Shown: piece after piece, positions 42,021-50,953 of the stretch
Layout of the letters: each line of letters begins with the position of its first letter
How positions within the stretch are numbered: position 1 is the first letter of the stretch
Source of the DNA: Piscinibacter sp.
Lineage (GTDB): Bacteria; Pseudomonadota; Gammaproteobacteria; Burkholderiales; Burkholderiaceae_C
Length of the DNA: 64,000 nucleotides
Assembly: GCA_017983795.1 (NCBI GenBank)
Contig: JAGOAS010000015.1
Coordinates: 41,006-105,005, forward strand
Direction: 5' to 3'
Translations under genes and position numbers: made by a program
The notes under the pieces: model-generated
What the model was told of the DNA's origin: nothing
Databases searched by the model: none
The model's input: the letters and a program-made list of their open reading frames with translations, nothing else

Positions 42021-44348
42021 ATGGTGAAGACGAGCCGCAGCACGGGTGAAGGCCGCGCGGTCCTCTCGCCCGGCCTGAACGAGGCGCCGGTGCTGGACCG
42101 CATGTGCTCGCACTTCGTGCTCGCGCTGACGCTGGCCCAGGCCGGCCGCTTCAACCCGCGCCGCGACTGGAACAGCCTGCTCTCGCTGACCGGCCGCCAC
42201 CTCGTCTGGCCAGCCGCCGTGCTGCGCCGCGTGCGCGACTTCCTCGACAACCGCTGCCGCGCCAACGAGCAGTGGCGCGGCCACGAGGCGCTGTCGGATG
42301 CGGCCTTCGTCGAGCGCCACGGCGCCTGGCGCGGCCCCTACGAGGAAGGCACGCTGTTCTTCTACCTCGACGAATACGTCAAGGACGCGCCCAAGGATCT
42401 GCTGCTCGTGCTCGGCGCCACCGCCGAGTGGCTGGAGCGCAGCCTGAAGAAGCAATCGACCCTGGTCGAGAAGAATATCGACGCGCTCGCCGGCCTGCTG
42501 CAGCTCAACGCCGCCGAGCGCGCGCTGCTGCTGTACGGCACGCTGGCGCGCTACCAGCGTGATCTGCGCGGCCTGCTGGTCGAGTTCAAGGTCAGCAACG
42601 CGCGCGAGGCCTATGCGGCGATCGCGCGCGTGGCCGGCGTCGACGAGGGCGACGTGGCCGAGGCGCTGCGCGCCGGCTCGCGCCTGGAGCGCATCGGCAT
42701 GGTCGAGAACCTGATCTCGGAGCACAACATCACCGACCTCGCCGACCTGATGAAGGTCAGCGAGCAGCTGCCGCCGGTGCTGATGCGCGAGTACAAGGGC
42801 CCGGCCGACCTGATGGCGGTGTTCACGCGCCCGGCGGTGCGCAGCGAGCTGACGCCGGCCGACTTCCACTACGTGGCCGACGACTGCCGCATGATGAGCG
42901 CGCTGCTGCGAAGCGCGGTGGCGTGCAAGGAGCCGGGCGTCAACATCCTGCTCTACGGCCCGCCCGGCACCGGCAAGACCGAGCTCGCCAAGGTGGCCGC
43001 GCAGGCCGCCGGGCTGGAGCTCTACGAGGTCGAGTACGCCGACCGCGACGGCAATTCGCTCTCGGGCCGCGACCGTTATCGCTCGCTGCAGATCAGCCAG
43101 GTCTTCCTCAAGGGCAGCGAGCGCGTCGCGCTGCTGTTCGACGAGGTGGAAGACGTCTTCCCGCCCATCTCCACCGACGCCGCGCAGCTGATGGCGCGGC
43201 TGGACAGCGGCGACGGCGGCGCGCCCACCGGCAGCGTGAGCGGCAAGGCCTGGGTCAACCAGATCCTCGAGAGCAACCCGGTGCCGGTGATCTGGGTCAC
43301 CAACCGCATCGAGCAGATCGACCTCGCGTTCCGGCGCCGCTTCCAGTACCACCTCGAGCTGAAGAGCCCGCCGCCCGGCGCGCGCGAGGCGCTGGTGCTG
43401 AAGGCGCTGCAAGGCGTGGCGGTGGCCGAGGGCTTCGCCGCGCGGCTGGCCGAGCGCAAGGGCCTCACGCCGGCGCAGGTGCGCACGGCGGTGAAGTTCG
43501 CGCGCCTGGCTGGGGCGGACGCCGGCGAGGGCGGCGTCGACGGCGCCGAGGCGCTGATCGAGCGCCAGCTGCTCAACGCCGACAAGGCGCTCGGCCAGGG
43601 CAGCGGCGAGCGCGGCGCACGCCGCGTGGTGACGCACTACGACCTCTCGCTGGTCAACACCGAATCGCGCTTCGAGATTCCGAAGATCGTCGAGGCGCTG
43701 CGCCGCAAGGGCTTCGGCACGCTGTGCTTCTACGGCCCGCCGGGCACCGGCAAGACGGCGCTGGCCGAGCACATCGCCGCCGAGCTGCGCCGGCCGCTGA
43801 TGATCCGCCAGGCCAGCGACCTGGTCAGCAAGTTCGTCGGCGAGACCGAGCAGAACATGGCCAAGATGTTCGAGGAGGCCGAGGCCGAGCAGGCCGTGCT
43901 GCTGCTCGACGAGGCCGACAGCTTCCTGCGCAGCCGCCGCATGGCCGAGCGCAACTACGAGGTCAGCGAGGTCAACGAGATGCTGCAGGGCATGGAGCGC
44001 TACGCCGGCGTCTTCATCTGCACCACCAATTTGTTCCAGGAACTCGACGAGGCTGCGCTGCGCCGCTTCACCTTCAAGATCCAGTTCAAGCCGCTCACGC
44101 CCGCGCAGCGCGAGCGCATGTTCGTGGCCGAGGCGCTGGGCGGCGACGAGGGCGCCCTGAACGACGAGCAACGCAAGCGCCTGCGCGCGCTGGAGCTGCT
44201 GGCGCCGGGCGACTTCGCGGCGGTCAAGCGCCAGATCGACGTGCTCGGTGAAGCCTTCGAGCCCGACGAGTTCCTCGCCCAGCTCGAGGCGGAGCACCGC
44301 GTCAAGCCGGAGGTGCGGCAGCGGCGCGGCATCGGGTTCGTGCAGTAA
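42021..44348 (+). CDS. Tandem AAA+ ATPase (Cdc48/VAT-like arrangement)
   Basis: A 775-residue protein with two AAA+ modules. Walker A is GPPGTGKTELAKV (Lys319) and GPPGTGKTALAEH (Lys578); Walker B is LLFDEVED and LLLDEADS. The second module has the FVGETEQNMAKMFEEA pore/substrate segment. The first 290 residues form a helical N-domain of unknown function. It probably unfolds or remodels proteins; two full modules are uncommon in bacteria outside ClpABC. Ribosome-binding site AGGAGGTGA is near perfect. No obvious protease partner is adjacent. Confidence 0.82.
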   Translation: MVKTSRSTGEGRAVLSPGLNEAPVLDRMCSHFVLALTLAQAGRFNPRRDWNSLLSLTGRHLVWPAAVLRRVRDFLDNRCRANEQWRGHEALSDAAFVERHGAWRGPYEEGTLFFYLDEYVKDAPKDLLLVLGATAEWLERSLKKQSTLVEKNIDALAGLLQLNAAERALLLYGTLARYQRDLRGLLVEFKVSNAREAYAAIARVAGVDEGDVAEALRAGSRLERIGMVENLISEHNITDLADLMKVSEQLPPVLMREYKGPADLMAVFTRPAVRSELTPADFHYVADDCRMMSALLRSAVACKEPGVNILLYGPPGTGKTELAKVAAQAAGLELYEVEYADRDGNSLSGRDRYRSLQISQVFLKGSERVALLFDEVEDVFPPISTDAAQLMARLDSGDGGAPTGSVSGKAWVNQILESNPVPVIWVTNRIEQIDLAFRRRFQYHLELKSPPPGAREALVLKALQGVAVAEGFAARLAERKGLTPAQVRTAVKFARLAGADAGEGGVDGAEALIERQLLNADKALGQGSGERGARRVVTHYDLSLVNTESRFEIPKIVEALRRKGFGTLCFYGPPGTGKTALAEHIAAELRRPLMIRQASDLVSKFVGETEQNMAKMFEEAEAEQAVLLLDEADSFLRSRRMAERNYEVSEVNEMLQGMERYAGVFICTTNLFQELDEAALRRFTFKIQFKPLTPAQRERMFVAEALGGDEGALNDEQRKRLRALELLAPGDFAAVKRQIDVLGEAFEPDEFLAQLEAEHRVKPEVRQRRGIGFVQ

Positions 44349-44399
44349 GCCCATCCGTGCCGAGCGTGACGCTCCGCACGCCGCGCGCAGCCGGCGCTC

Positions 44400-44426
44400 T
44401 CCAGCGCGCTCCCGGCCGGCCGATAA
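44400..44426 (+). promoter_or_regulatory. Probable sigma-28 promoter of the GGDEF-EAL gene
   Basis: A perfect GCCGATAA -10 element (44419-44426) is preceded, 11 bases upstream, by TCCAGCGC (44400-44407), a weak match to TAAAGTTT. It lies 29 bases before the chosen start codon. The second such element in the window strengthens the case. Confidence 0.6.
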
Positions 44427-44454
44427 GGTCGGACTGGATCACCCTGGACTCGCC

Positions 44455-46566
44455 TTGGATCACGACACCTTCCTCGCCTGGCATTTCGCGCCGGTGCTGT
44501 CGGTGGCGGCGGCGGCGCTCGCCGCGCTGGCCTGCTACGTCGCGCTCGACCTGAGCCGCCGCCTGGCCGGCGCCCGCCTGCGCGCCGCCATCCCGTGGCT
44601 GCTCGGCGCCGCGCTGGCGCTCGGCAGCGGCCAGTGGAGCGTGCACTTCCTTTCGCTGGCCAATCGGCCGCTGCATCTGGCGGCCGGCTATGGCGGCGCG
44701 ATCACGCTGGCCGTCTGGGCGGGCGGCGTGCTCGCCGGCGCGCTTGCCCTGCGCTGGGCCTTCGCCGGCCGCGCACGGCGCGCGGCGAACCTGGCCGCCG
44801 CGCTGCTGCTCACCGCCACGGCGGTCGGCGGCCCGATGCTCTACCTCGTCGACATGCGTCTCGCCCCGGCGCCGCACTGGCAGGCGTTGCCGCTGGCGCT
44901 GGCCGCGCTGGCGATGCTGGCCGTGTGGACCGCCTGCGGCGCGCTGACCGCGGGGCCGCGCGGCGCCGACTGGCGCTGGCGCGCGGCCGCGGCCGTACTG
45001 GCCGGCACGGGCCTCGTCGGCGTGCATCACGCGGTGCTGGGCGCGGCGCAGGTGAGCGAGGGCGCCGTCTCGCTGCACGAGATGGGCTGGCTGGCCGATA
45101 CCACGCTCGCGCTGCTCGCCGGCGTGGCGACTCTGGCGCTGTCCGTCACCCTGCTGGCGCTGTCCATCATGGAGGCGCGCATGCGCCGCGCGCTGCGTGC
45201 GGCCATCGCGCGCGTCGAGGAAGCTTCGCGCACCGACGCGCTGACGCGCCTGCCCAACCGGCGCTCCTTCGAGGCGCGGCTGGACGCCGTCGCCCATCAT
45301 GCGGTGGCGGCGCCGCTGGCCACCGCGGTGCTGTTCATCGGGCTGGACCAGTTCAAGCAGGTCAACGATTCTTTCGGCCGGCGCATCGGCGACTTGATGC
45401 TGCAGGCGGTGGCCGAGCGGCTGCGCGGCGTGATCGGCCGCGGCGGCCTGCTGGCGCGCGCCGGTGGCGACGAGTTCGTGCTGCTGCTCGGCCCGGGCAG
45501 CGGCCGCCCCGAGGCCGCCGCAATGGCGCAGCAGCTGCTCGACGCGCTGGCCGAGCCGGTCGAGATCGAGCAGCGCTCGCTGGGCCTGGGCGCTTCGATC
45601 GGCGTCGTGCTCTACCCGCGCGACGGTTCGCTGTCGGCCGCGATGGCCAATGCCGAGGCGGCCTCGCACTACGCCAAGCGCAACGGCGGCTCGACCTTCG
45701 CCTTCTTCGAGCCGCGCATGCTGGGCGACGCACGCGAGCAGGTCGAGCTGCTGCGCGATCTGCGCCACGCGGTGGCGAAGAACCAGCTCGAGCTCGTCTA
45801 CCAGCCCAAGGTGCACGCGCCCAGCGGCGAGATCATGGGCGCCGAGGGCCTGCTGCGCTGGCACCATCCGGAGCGCGGCATGGTCAGCCCGGCCAGCTTC
45901 ATCCCGCTGGCCGAGCGCCACGGCCTGATCGTCACGCTCGGCCAATGGGTGATCGAGGAGGCCTGCCGGCAGGCGCGCGCCTGGCGCGACCAGGGCCTGC
46001 GCATGCGCGTGGCGATCAACCTCTCGGTGCACCAGCTGCGCCAGCCCGACCTGGCCGAGCGCATCGCCGCGGCGCTGAAGCGGCACCAGATCAACCCCAA
46101 CCTGCTGACCTGCGAGATCACCGAGTCCGCCGCGATGGAGGATGCCGAGGGCACGCAGGCCATCCTCGAGCGGCTCGCCGCGGTGGGCGTGCACCTGTCG
46201 ATCGACGACTTCGGCACCGGCTTCTGCAATTTCGCGATGCTGCGCAAGATGCCGGCCGAGGAGCTGAAGATCGACCGCAGCTTCGTGCTCGACCTCGAGA
46301 CCAGCGCCGACGCGCGCGCGGTGGTCGACGCGGTGGTCAAGCTCGGCCAGGCGCTCGGCCGCAAGGTGGTGGCCGAGGGCGTCGAGACCGAGGGCCAGGC
46401 CCAGGTGCTGCGCGCGCTCGGCTGCGATGTGCTGCAGGGCTACCTGTACGCCAAGCCGATGTCGGCGCGCGCGCTGGCGCTGTGGGCGATGAACGACGTC
46501 GGCCCGCGCGCCATCGAGTTCAGCGCCTCGCTGTTCCAGGAAACGCAGCCCGTCTCGGTGCACTGA
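44455..46566 (+). CDS. GGDEF-EAL c-di-GMP protein with degenerate MHYT-like membrane domain
   Basis: About 703 residues from TTG 44455 (LDHDTFLAWHFAPVLS); no ATG suits. Seven hydrophobic helices (residues 1-240) have the layout of an MHYT sensor, but the His-Tyr motifs read SVHFLSL and GVHHAVL. The GGDEF domain has an intact GGDEF (337-341), so cyclase activity is possible. The EAL domain has EGL at 464 in place of EAL but keeps EITESA, IDDFGTGF, LKIDRSFV and EGVET, so hydrolysis is plausible. With a FliA-type promoter it probably adjusts c-di-GMP for motility. Confidence 0.85.
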   Translation: MDHDTFLAWHFAPVLSVAAAALAALACYVALDLSRRLAGARLRAAIPWLLGAALALGSGQWSVHFLSLANRPLHLAAGYGGAITLAVWAGGVLAGALALRWAFAGRARRAANLAAALLLTATAVGGPMLYLVDMRLAPAPHWQALPLALAALAMLAVWTACGALTAGPRGADWRWRAAAAVLAGTGLVGVHHAVLGAAQVSEGAVSLHEMGWLADTTLALLAGVATLALSVTLLALSIMEARMRRALRAAIARVEEASRTDALTRLPNRRSFEARLDAVAHHAVAAPLATAVLFIGLDQFKQVNDSFGRRIGDLMLQAVAERLRGVIGRGGLLARAGGDEFVLLLGPGSGRPEAAAMAQQLLDALAEPVEIEQRSLGLGASIGVVLYPRDGSLSAAMANAEAASHYAKRNGGSTFAFFEPRMLGDAREQVELLRDLRHAVAKNQLELVYQPKVHAPSGEIMGAEGLLRWHHPERGMVSPASFIPLAERHGLIVTLGQWVIEEACRQARAWRDQGLRMRVAINLSVHQLRQPDLAERIAAALKRHQINPNLLTCEITESAAMEDAEGTQAILERLAAVGVHLSIDDFGTGFCNFAMLRKMPAEELKIDRSFVLDLETSADARAVVDAVVKLGQALGRKVVAEGVETEGQAQVLRALGCDVLQGYLYAKPMSARALALWAMNDVGPRAIEFSASLFQETQPVSVH

Positions 46567-46587
46567 CCAGGGTTTCGGGCCGCTTCG

Positions 46588-46599
46588 TAGAATCCGGGC
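46588..46599 (+). promoter_or_regulatory. -10 box directly before metH part 1
   Basis: TAGAAT (46588-46593) is followed by only six bases before ATG 46600, so the transcript would start on or next to the start codon. A weak -35 candidate CTGACC lies at 46563-46568. No ribosome-binding site is seen. Confidence 0.4.
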
Positions 46600-47649
<1,050 letters not shown>

Positions 47650-47654
47650 TCGCG

Positions 47655-47671
47655 ATCCCGTTCGGGCTGAG
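47655..47671 (+). repeat. Left piece of an intergenic inverted repeat, interrupted by the IS
   Basis: ATCCCGTTCGGGCTGAG is identical to the first 17 bases of the uninterrupted element copy beginning at 57774. The rest of this copy continues at 48881 on the other side of the insertion sequence. Confidence 0.85.
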
Positions 47672-47686
47672 GTTCTATGGTCGCTG

Positions 47687-48649
47687 TCAAGCGCGGCCGT
47701 TGGTGCGCAGACGCGCAGGGTCGAAGTCGCTGCGGTTTTTGAACAGGCTGAAGGCGACGCGCACGAGCTTGCGCGCGAGCACGATCAGGGCCGCTGTGCT
47801 GGGCAAGCCCTTGGCGCGTTCGCGCTCGTACAGCGCGCACCAGCTCGAGGTGCGCGCGGCCGACATGGCGGCATTGAACAGCAGCCGGCGCAGCTCGGCG
47901 GGCCCGCGCTTGGACAGGCAACGCCGGCCACGGCGGTTGCCCGAGTCCATCGGGCGCGGGTCGAGCCCGGTGAAGGCCACCACCGTGTCCGCCCCGGCCG
48001 AAGGCAGCCGAGTGAACAACGCCAGCAGCGCGGCTGCGCTGAGCAACCCCAGCCCGGGCACGGAGGTGATGTGCTGCAACGCCTGAGCGCCATCGGGGAC
48101 GGCGGCGGCCGCCTGGGCGATCTGCTTGTCCAGCCCCGCCACGGCCGTCTTCAGCGGCTGCAGCACGGCTTGCAGCAGCGCCGGCTGGTCCTGCAGGCCC
48201 TGGCGCAGTGCTGTCGTGTGGCGTACCAGCGTGGCGCGCCGACGCAGCAGCTCTTGCAGCCGCTGCAGCTGCGCCGTGCTGGGCTGCCAGGCGTGCAGCT
48301 GGCCATGCTCGTGGGCGATGTAGCGCGCCAGCACGAGCGCATCGAGCCGGTCGGTCTTGCCGCGCTGGCCCACCGCGCGCGCATAGTGCTTGACGTCGCG
48401 CGGGTTGAGCACGTACACGCGCAGCCCGCGCTCGTGCGCCAGCTCGGCCAGCCGCAGGTGATACCGCCCGGTGGCCTCCATCGCCAAGACCGCCGTGCGC
48501 GGCAGGCCGGCCAGCCAGCGCCGGATCGAGCTGTCGTCGTTGGCGATGCGCCGCACCCCAGGCTGAGCGTGCCAGGCCACGTCCAGCTGCGTGCTGGCCA
48601 CGTCCACGCCGATGAAGCTCATCGACTCGACAGGCGAATTCGCTTTCAT
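47687..48649 (-). CDS. IS110-family transposase (DEDD recombinase)
   Basis: A 320-residue protein. The N-terminal RuvC-like DEDD domain has Asp in FIGVDVAST, Glu in AMEATGRYH and the Asp pair in KTDRLDALVLARY. A coiled-coil linker follows. The C-terminal Tnp domain has SVPGLGLLSAAALLA and FTGLDPRPMDSGNRRG with the catalytic-serine region. ATG 48649 was chosen; MSFIGVDV at 48622 is an alternative. It cuts and rejoins DNA through a circular intermediate guided by a bridge RNA in characterised relatives. Confidence 0.92.
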   Translation of the reverse strand: MKANSPVESMSFIGVDVASTQLDVAWHAQPGVRRIANDDSSIRRWLAGLPRTAVLAMEATGRYHLRLAELAHERGLRVYVLNPRDVKHYARAVGQRGKTDRLDALVLARYIAHEHGQLHAWQPSTAQLQRLQELLRRRATLVRHTTALRQGLQDQPALLQAVLQPLKTAVAGLDKQIAQAAAAVPDGAQALQHITSVPGLGLLSAAALLALFTRLPSAGADTVVAFTGLDPRPMDSGNRRGRRCLSKRGPAELRRLLFNAAMSAARTSSWCALYERERAKGLPSTAALIVLARKLVRVAFSLFKNRSDFDPARLRTNGRA

Positions 48650-48659
48650 GGTGCAATCG

Positions 48660-48830
48660 CGATCGCCGGGCGTGGGGCTTGCCGCAGCGGCGTGAGCTTG
48701 CAACGAATCGGCGCTGGCCTCGCTGCCGCGCCAGGTTCCTTATCGACGCTCGATGCGGCGGGTGGGATGCGTCTCAGCGGGTCGGTCGGACGCCTTCTAC
48801 GTTCGCCGATGCTTGTCGATGTCCCTCCTC
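48660..48830 (-). ncRNA. Predicted IS110 bridge RNA
   Basis: The upstream non-coding end can be read as two guide loops. In the first, a GGGA/TCCC stem (48825-48822 / 48767-48764) encloses TCGACAAGC (48819-48811), identical to the left target half, and GCTGAG (48778-48773), complementary to the right half CTCAGC. In the second, GAACCT (48738-48733) matches the right IS end and TGCAAG (48702-48697) pairs with the left IS end CTTGTA through one G-T pair, around a GGCGC/GCGCC hairpin. This is the architecture known for IS621. Boundaries are approximate; no folding was computed. Confidence 0.68.
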
Positions 48831-48880
48831 GCCCGGCATCTCGCTTCTCCTTCTCGTGGTTGAGGAGGGGAAACCATACA

Positions 48881-48940
48881 AGCTTGTCGAAGCCCACCGC
48901 GTGCCACACAGGGCCCTTCGACAAGCTCAGGGCGAACGGA
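48881..48940 (+). repeat. Right piece of the interrupted inverted repeat
   Basis: AGCTTGTCGAAGCCCACCG and the following arm CCCTTCGACAAGCTCAGGG continue the repeat broken off at 47671. The element lies at the 3' ends of the convergent metH part 1 and HD-GYP-like genes, as the second copy lies between two convergent genes at 57.8 kb. Confidence 0.85.
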
Positions 48941-48948
48941 GTGGTGGG

Positions 48949-50157
48949 TCAGGTCATCTGCAGCAGCCGCTGCAGGTTGAGCCGCACCTTCACCTCGTGC
49001 GGCGCCACGCCGCCGGTCACCGCATGGGTGGGCATGTGGGTCTGGCGCAGCGCCGGCGAGGCCAGCACGGCGCCGGCCGGGTTGACGATGCAGGCCACCG
49101 TCGGTGCATTGGCGCGCCGGCCGCGGCGCAGCACGACGGCGGTCTCGCCATCGGCCAGCTTGACCAGCGAGCCGGGCGGGTACAGGCCCACCGCCTTGAT
49201 GATCGCCGAGCCGGCTTCGTCGGGCTTGCCCTGTTCGTCGAGGTAGGCCGCCTTGGCGGCGGCCGTGGCCGAGAGTGCCTGGCGGCCGCGGCGCGGGCTC
49301 ATGCGCGCGGCGAAGACGTCGGCGCGGCGGATCAGGCGCGCGAGGCGCTGCGCCGGCTCCATGGCGGCCAGCGGCCCGCCCGGGGCATCGTGGTGGTGCA
49401 GCACGGCGTCGAGCCAGAGCGCATCGTCCACGCCCGCGGCACGCAGCGCCGCGACGGCACGCGCCGGGTGCGCATCGACCTCCGCGCGTTGCTGCGGCGT
49501 GAGGGGGCTGCTCTGCTGGGCGAGCTGGTTCTGCAGCGCGGTCATCGCGACGTTCATGCTCAGCGCCGCGCAGCGCAGTGATTGCCGCTGCGCCGGTGTG
49601 ATGCCCGGCACGTGGCGCGAGGCCAGCTCGGCGACCACGGCCACCAGCAGCGCATGGTTGGCGCTGTAGTCGCGGTACTCCTGCGTGGCCGCGTGCACCA
49701 GCAGCAGCAGCGCGTCGTCGGCGTCGCTGTTGACCTGCTCGAACATCGTCTTCTGCAGCTGCATCAGGCGGCCGGCGAAATCCGGCTGCGCGGCGTCGCG
49801 CAGCAGCGCGGCCAGGCGCACCTGCAGGTTGGACCAGTCGGTGGGCGCGTCGTCGAGGCGGCGGCGTCCGGCCGCCGAGGGCGCGGCCAGCTCCAGCGAT
49901 TCGGGGCGCGCCTTGGCGATGCGGCCGAGCAGCTCGTCGTTGCGCACCAGCTCGTGCACCTTGCCGGCGATGGCGCGGCGCAGCGCTTCGCCGTCCTGGT
50001 CGTCGACGTAGAGGTCGCGCGCGGCGAGCTGCTCGAGCTGGTCCGCGTCCATCATGGTGCCCTTGGGCACGAGCAGGCAGCCGCTCTTGTCGCGCAGCGC
50101 GAACAGCGTCGGGAAGCCGGCGCGCAGCACGTCCGGGGGAAGCGGTTGGTAGGCCAT
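48949..50157 (-). CDS. HD-GYP-like protein with degenerate HD motif
   Basis: A 402-residue cytosolic protein. Residues about 150-330 follow the HD-GYP layout (SANHALLVAVVAELASR, CAALSMNVAMTAL, DAHPARAVAALRAAG, VLHHHDAPGG, LIRRADVFAARMSPRRGR), but the HD dyad reads MN and GYP is absent, so metal binding and c-di-GMP hydrolysis are doubtful. The N-terminal 90 residues (LRAGFPTLFALRDKSGCLLV) occur with such proteins in betaproteobacteria. It may be a binding-only sensor. Start ATG 50157 (MAYQPLPPDVL). Confidence 0.75.
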   Translation of the reverse strand: MAYQPLPPDVLRAGFPTLFALRDKSGCLLVPKGTMMDADQLEQLAARDLYVDDQDGEALRRAIAGKVHELVRNDELLGRIAKARPESLELAAPSAAGRRRLDDAPTDWSNLQVRLAALLRDAAQPDFAGRLMQLQKTMFEQVNSDADDALLLLVHAATQEYRDYSANHALLVAVVAELASRHVPGITPAQRQSLRCAALSMNVAMTALQNQLAQQSSPLTPQQRAEVDAHPARAVAALRAAGVDDALWLDAVLHHHDAPGGPLAAMEPAQRLARLIRRADVFAARMSPRRGRQALSATAAAKAAYLDEQGKPDEAGSAIIKAVGLYPPGSLVKLADGETAVVLRRGRRANAPTVACIVNPAGAVLASPALRQTHMPTHAVTGGVAPHEVKVRLNLQRLLQMT

Positions 50158-50229
50158 GACGTTCGGGAACTCGGCGGTTTTTCGGCACTGCAGCAAGCCG
50201 ACTTGAGGCCGCGCGGCGCGCGCATATTC

Positions 50230-50781
50230 TCAGGGCGTGGCGCGTTCCCCGACGAGGATGTGCAAGCGGCCATCGACGGCCGGCGCGCGGCCGCGCGGGT
50301 CCGCTCCCGAGACGGCCATGCGGCGTGGCGCGACGCCGCGCACCACCATCCAGTCGCGTGCGCTGGCGGCGCGGTCGACCGCCAGGGCCTGGCCGCCCGC
50401 GCCGCGCGCATCGGTGGGGCCGACGATCTGCAGCTCGGCACGCGGCAGGCCGCGCAGTGCGGCGGCGATCTTGTCCAGCCACGCGCCGGCGGCCGGCGTC
50501 ACGGCGCTGCGCCCGGCCGGGAAGACGGCCTCGCCCGGCAGCGCGATCCACAGGCGCTGGTCGGGCGTCTGCGACACCTCGGCGCCGGAGCCCGCCAGCG
50601 CGCTGCGCAGCCGCGCGCCGGCCGATTCGAGCGGCGTCGACCAGGCCCAGCCGCTGCCCGGCGCGGCCGGCAGCGGTGCCGCAGCGACGGGCGGCGGCAG
50701 CGGCGGCGGAGCGGATTGCGGCAGCGCGCAGCCGCCCAGGGCGAGCGCGAGGACGACGACAGCGCGTGAGCAAGCGACCAT
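50230..50781 (-). CDS. OmpA-like lipoprotein
   Basis: A 183-residue protein with lipoprotein signal (VVVLALALGGC, lipid Cys18), then a Pro-rich spacer and an OmpA/MotB-type peptidoglycan-binding domain (about 80-175), with GEAVFPAGRSAVTPAAGAWL and the end VDGRLHILVGE. Some family residues are weak: the second half reads PTDARGAGGQALAVDRAASA in place of the usual TD-x-x-G-x-x-x-x-N-x-x-L-S. ATG 50781 gives the best signal peptide; 50799 adds six residues. It lies upstream of and divergent from metH part 2. Confidence 0.7.
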   Translation of the reverse strand: MVACSRAVVVLALALGGCALPQSAPPPLPPPVAAAPLPAAPGSGWAWSTPLESAGARLRSALAGSGAEVSQTPDQRLWIALPGEAVFPAGRSAVTPAAGAWLDKIAAALRGLPRAELQIVGPTDARGAGGQALAVDRAASARDWMVVRGVAPRRMAVSGADPRGRAPAVDGRLHILVGERATP

Positions 50782-50842
50782 GCGCCGATTGCAGCCCATG
50801 GCCGCGCTGCGGGCAAGAGCTGCGACGCGCGCACGCCTCCCC

Positions 50843-50848
50843 TACAAT
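50843..50848 (+). promoter_or_regulatory. -10 box of the riboswitch transcript
   Basis: TACAAT at 50843-50848 puts the transcription start at about 50855, the first base of the P1 stem of the riboswitch. The -35 (TGCGAC, 50821-50826, spacer 16) is weak. Confidence 0.6.
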
Positions 50849-50854
50849 CCGCGC

Positions 50855-50953
50855 CTGCCCGAGGAGCGTTGCGACGACCGCTGCGGTCGCCAGGCTCGGG
50901 CAGGGCGGTGCGCCAGCGAATCCTTCGCGCGCCGCAGCCAACGGCGCTCACCC
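50855..50953 (+). ncRNA. S-adenosylhomocysteine (SAH) riboswitch
   Basis: The leader of metH part 2 has the SAH-riboswitch core: P1 CTGCCCGAG (50855-50863) pairs with CTCGGGCAG (50895-50903) over nine bases. Next to P1 lies the conserved GAGCGTTGCGAC, with the P2 hairpin GCGAC/GTCGC (50871-50875 / 50886-50890). The distal AACGGCGCTCACC supplies CGCTC (50945-50949), which pairs with GAGCG (50864-50868) as the pseudoknot. SAH riboswitches turn genes on when SAH builds up, here raising methionine synthase. The Shine-Dalgarno GGAAG follows 30-40 bases downstream. Confidence 0.9.

Larger units (their letters stand above)
47672..48882 (-). mobile_element. IS110-family insertion sequence, ends defined by the interrupted repeat
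   Basis: Comparison with the intact repeat at 57776-57847 shows 1,209 inserted bases (47672-48880), plus one copy of the dinucleotide AG (CT on the transposase strand), which is present at both junctions. There are no terminal inverted repeats beyond a short ATGGT/ACCAT near the ends and no target duplication longer than the 2-base core. One transposase gene (minus strand) has 231 non-coding bases on its upstream side and 15 on its downstream side, the layout of the IS110 subgroup. Only one copy is seen in the window. Confidence 0.88.

Noticed and set aside
50230-50781. MotB/flagellar stator gene
   Set aside because: It is a short lipoprotein without a membrane helix and without a MotA partner; only the OmpA-like part is shared.
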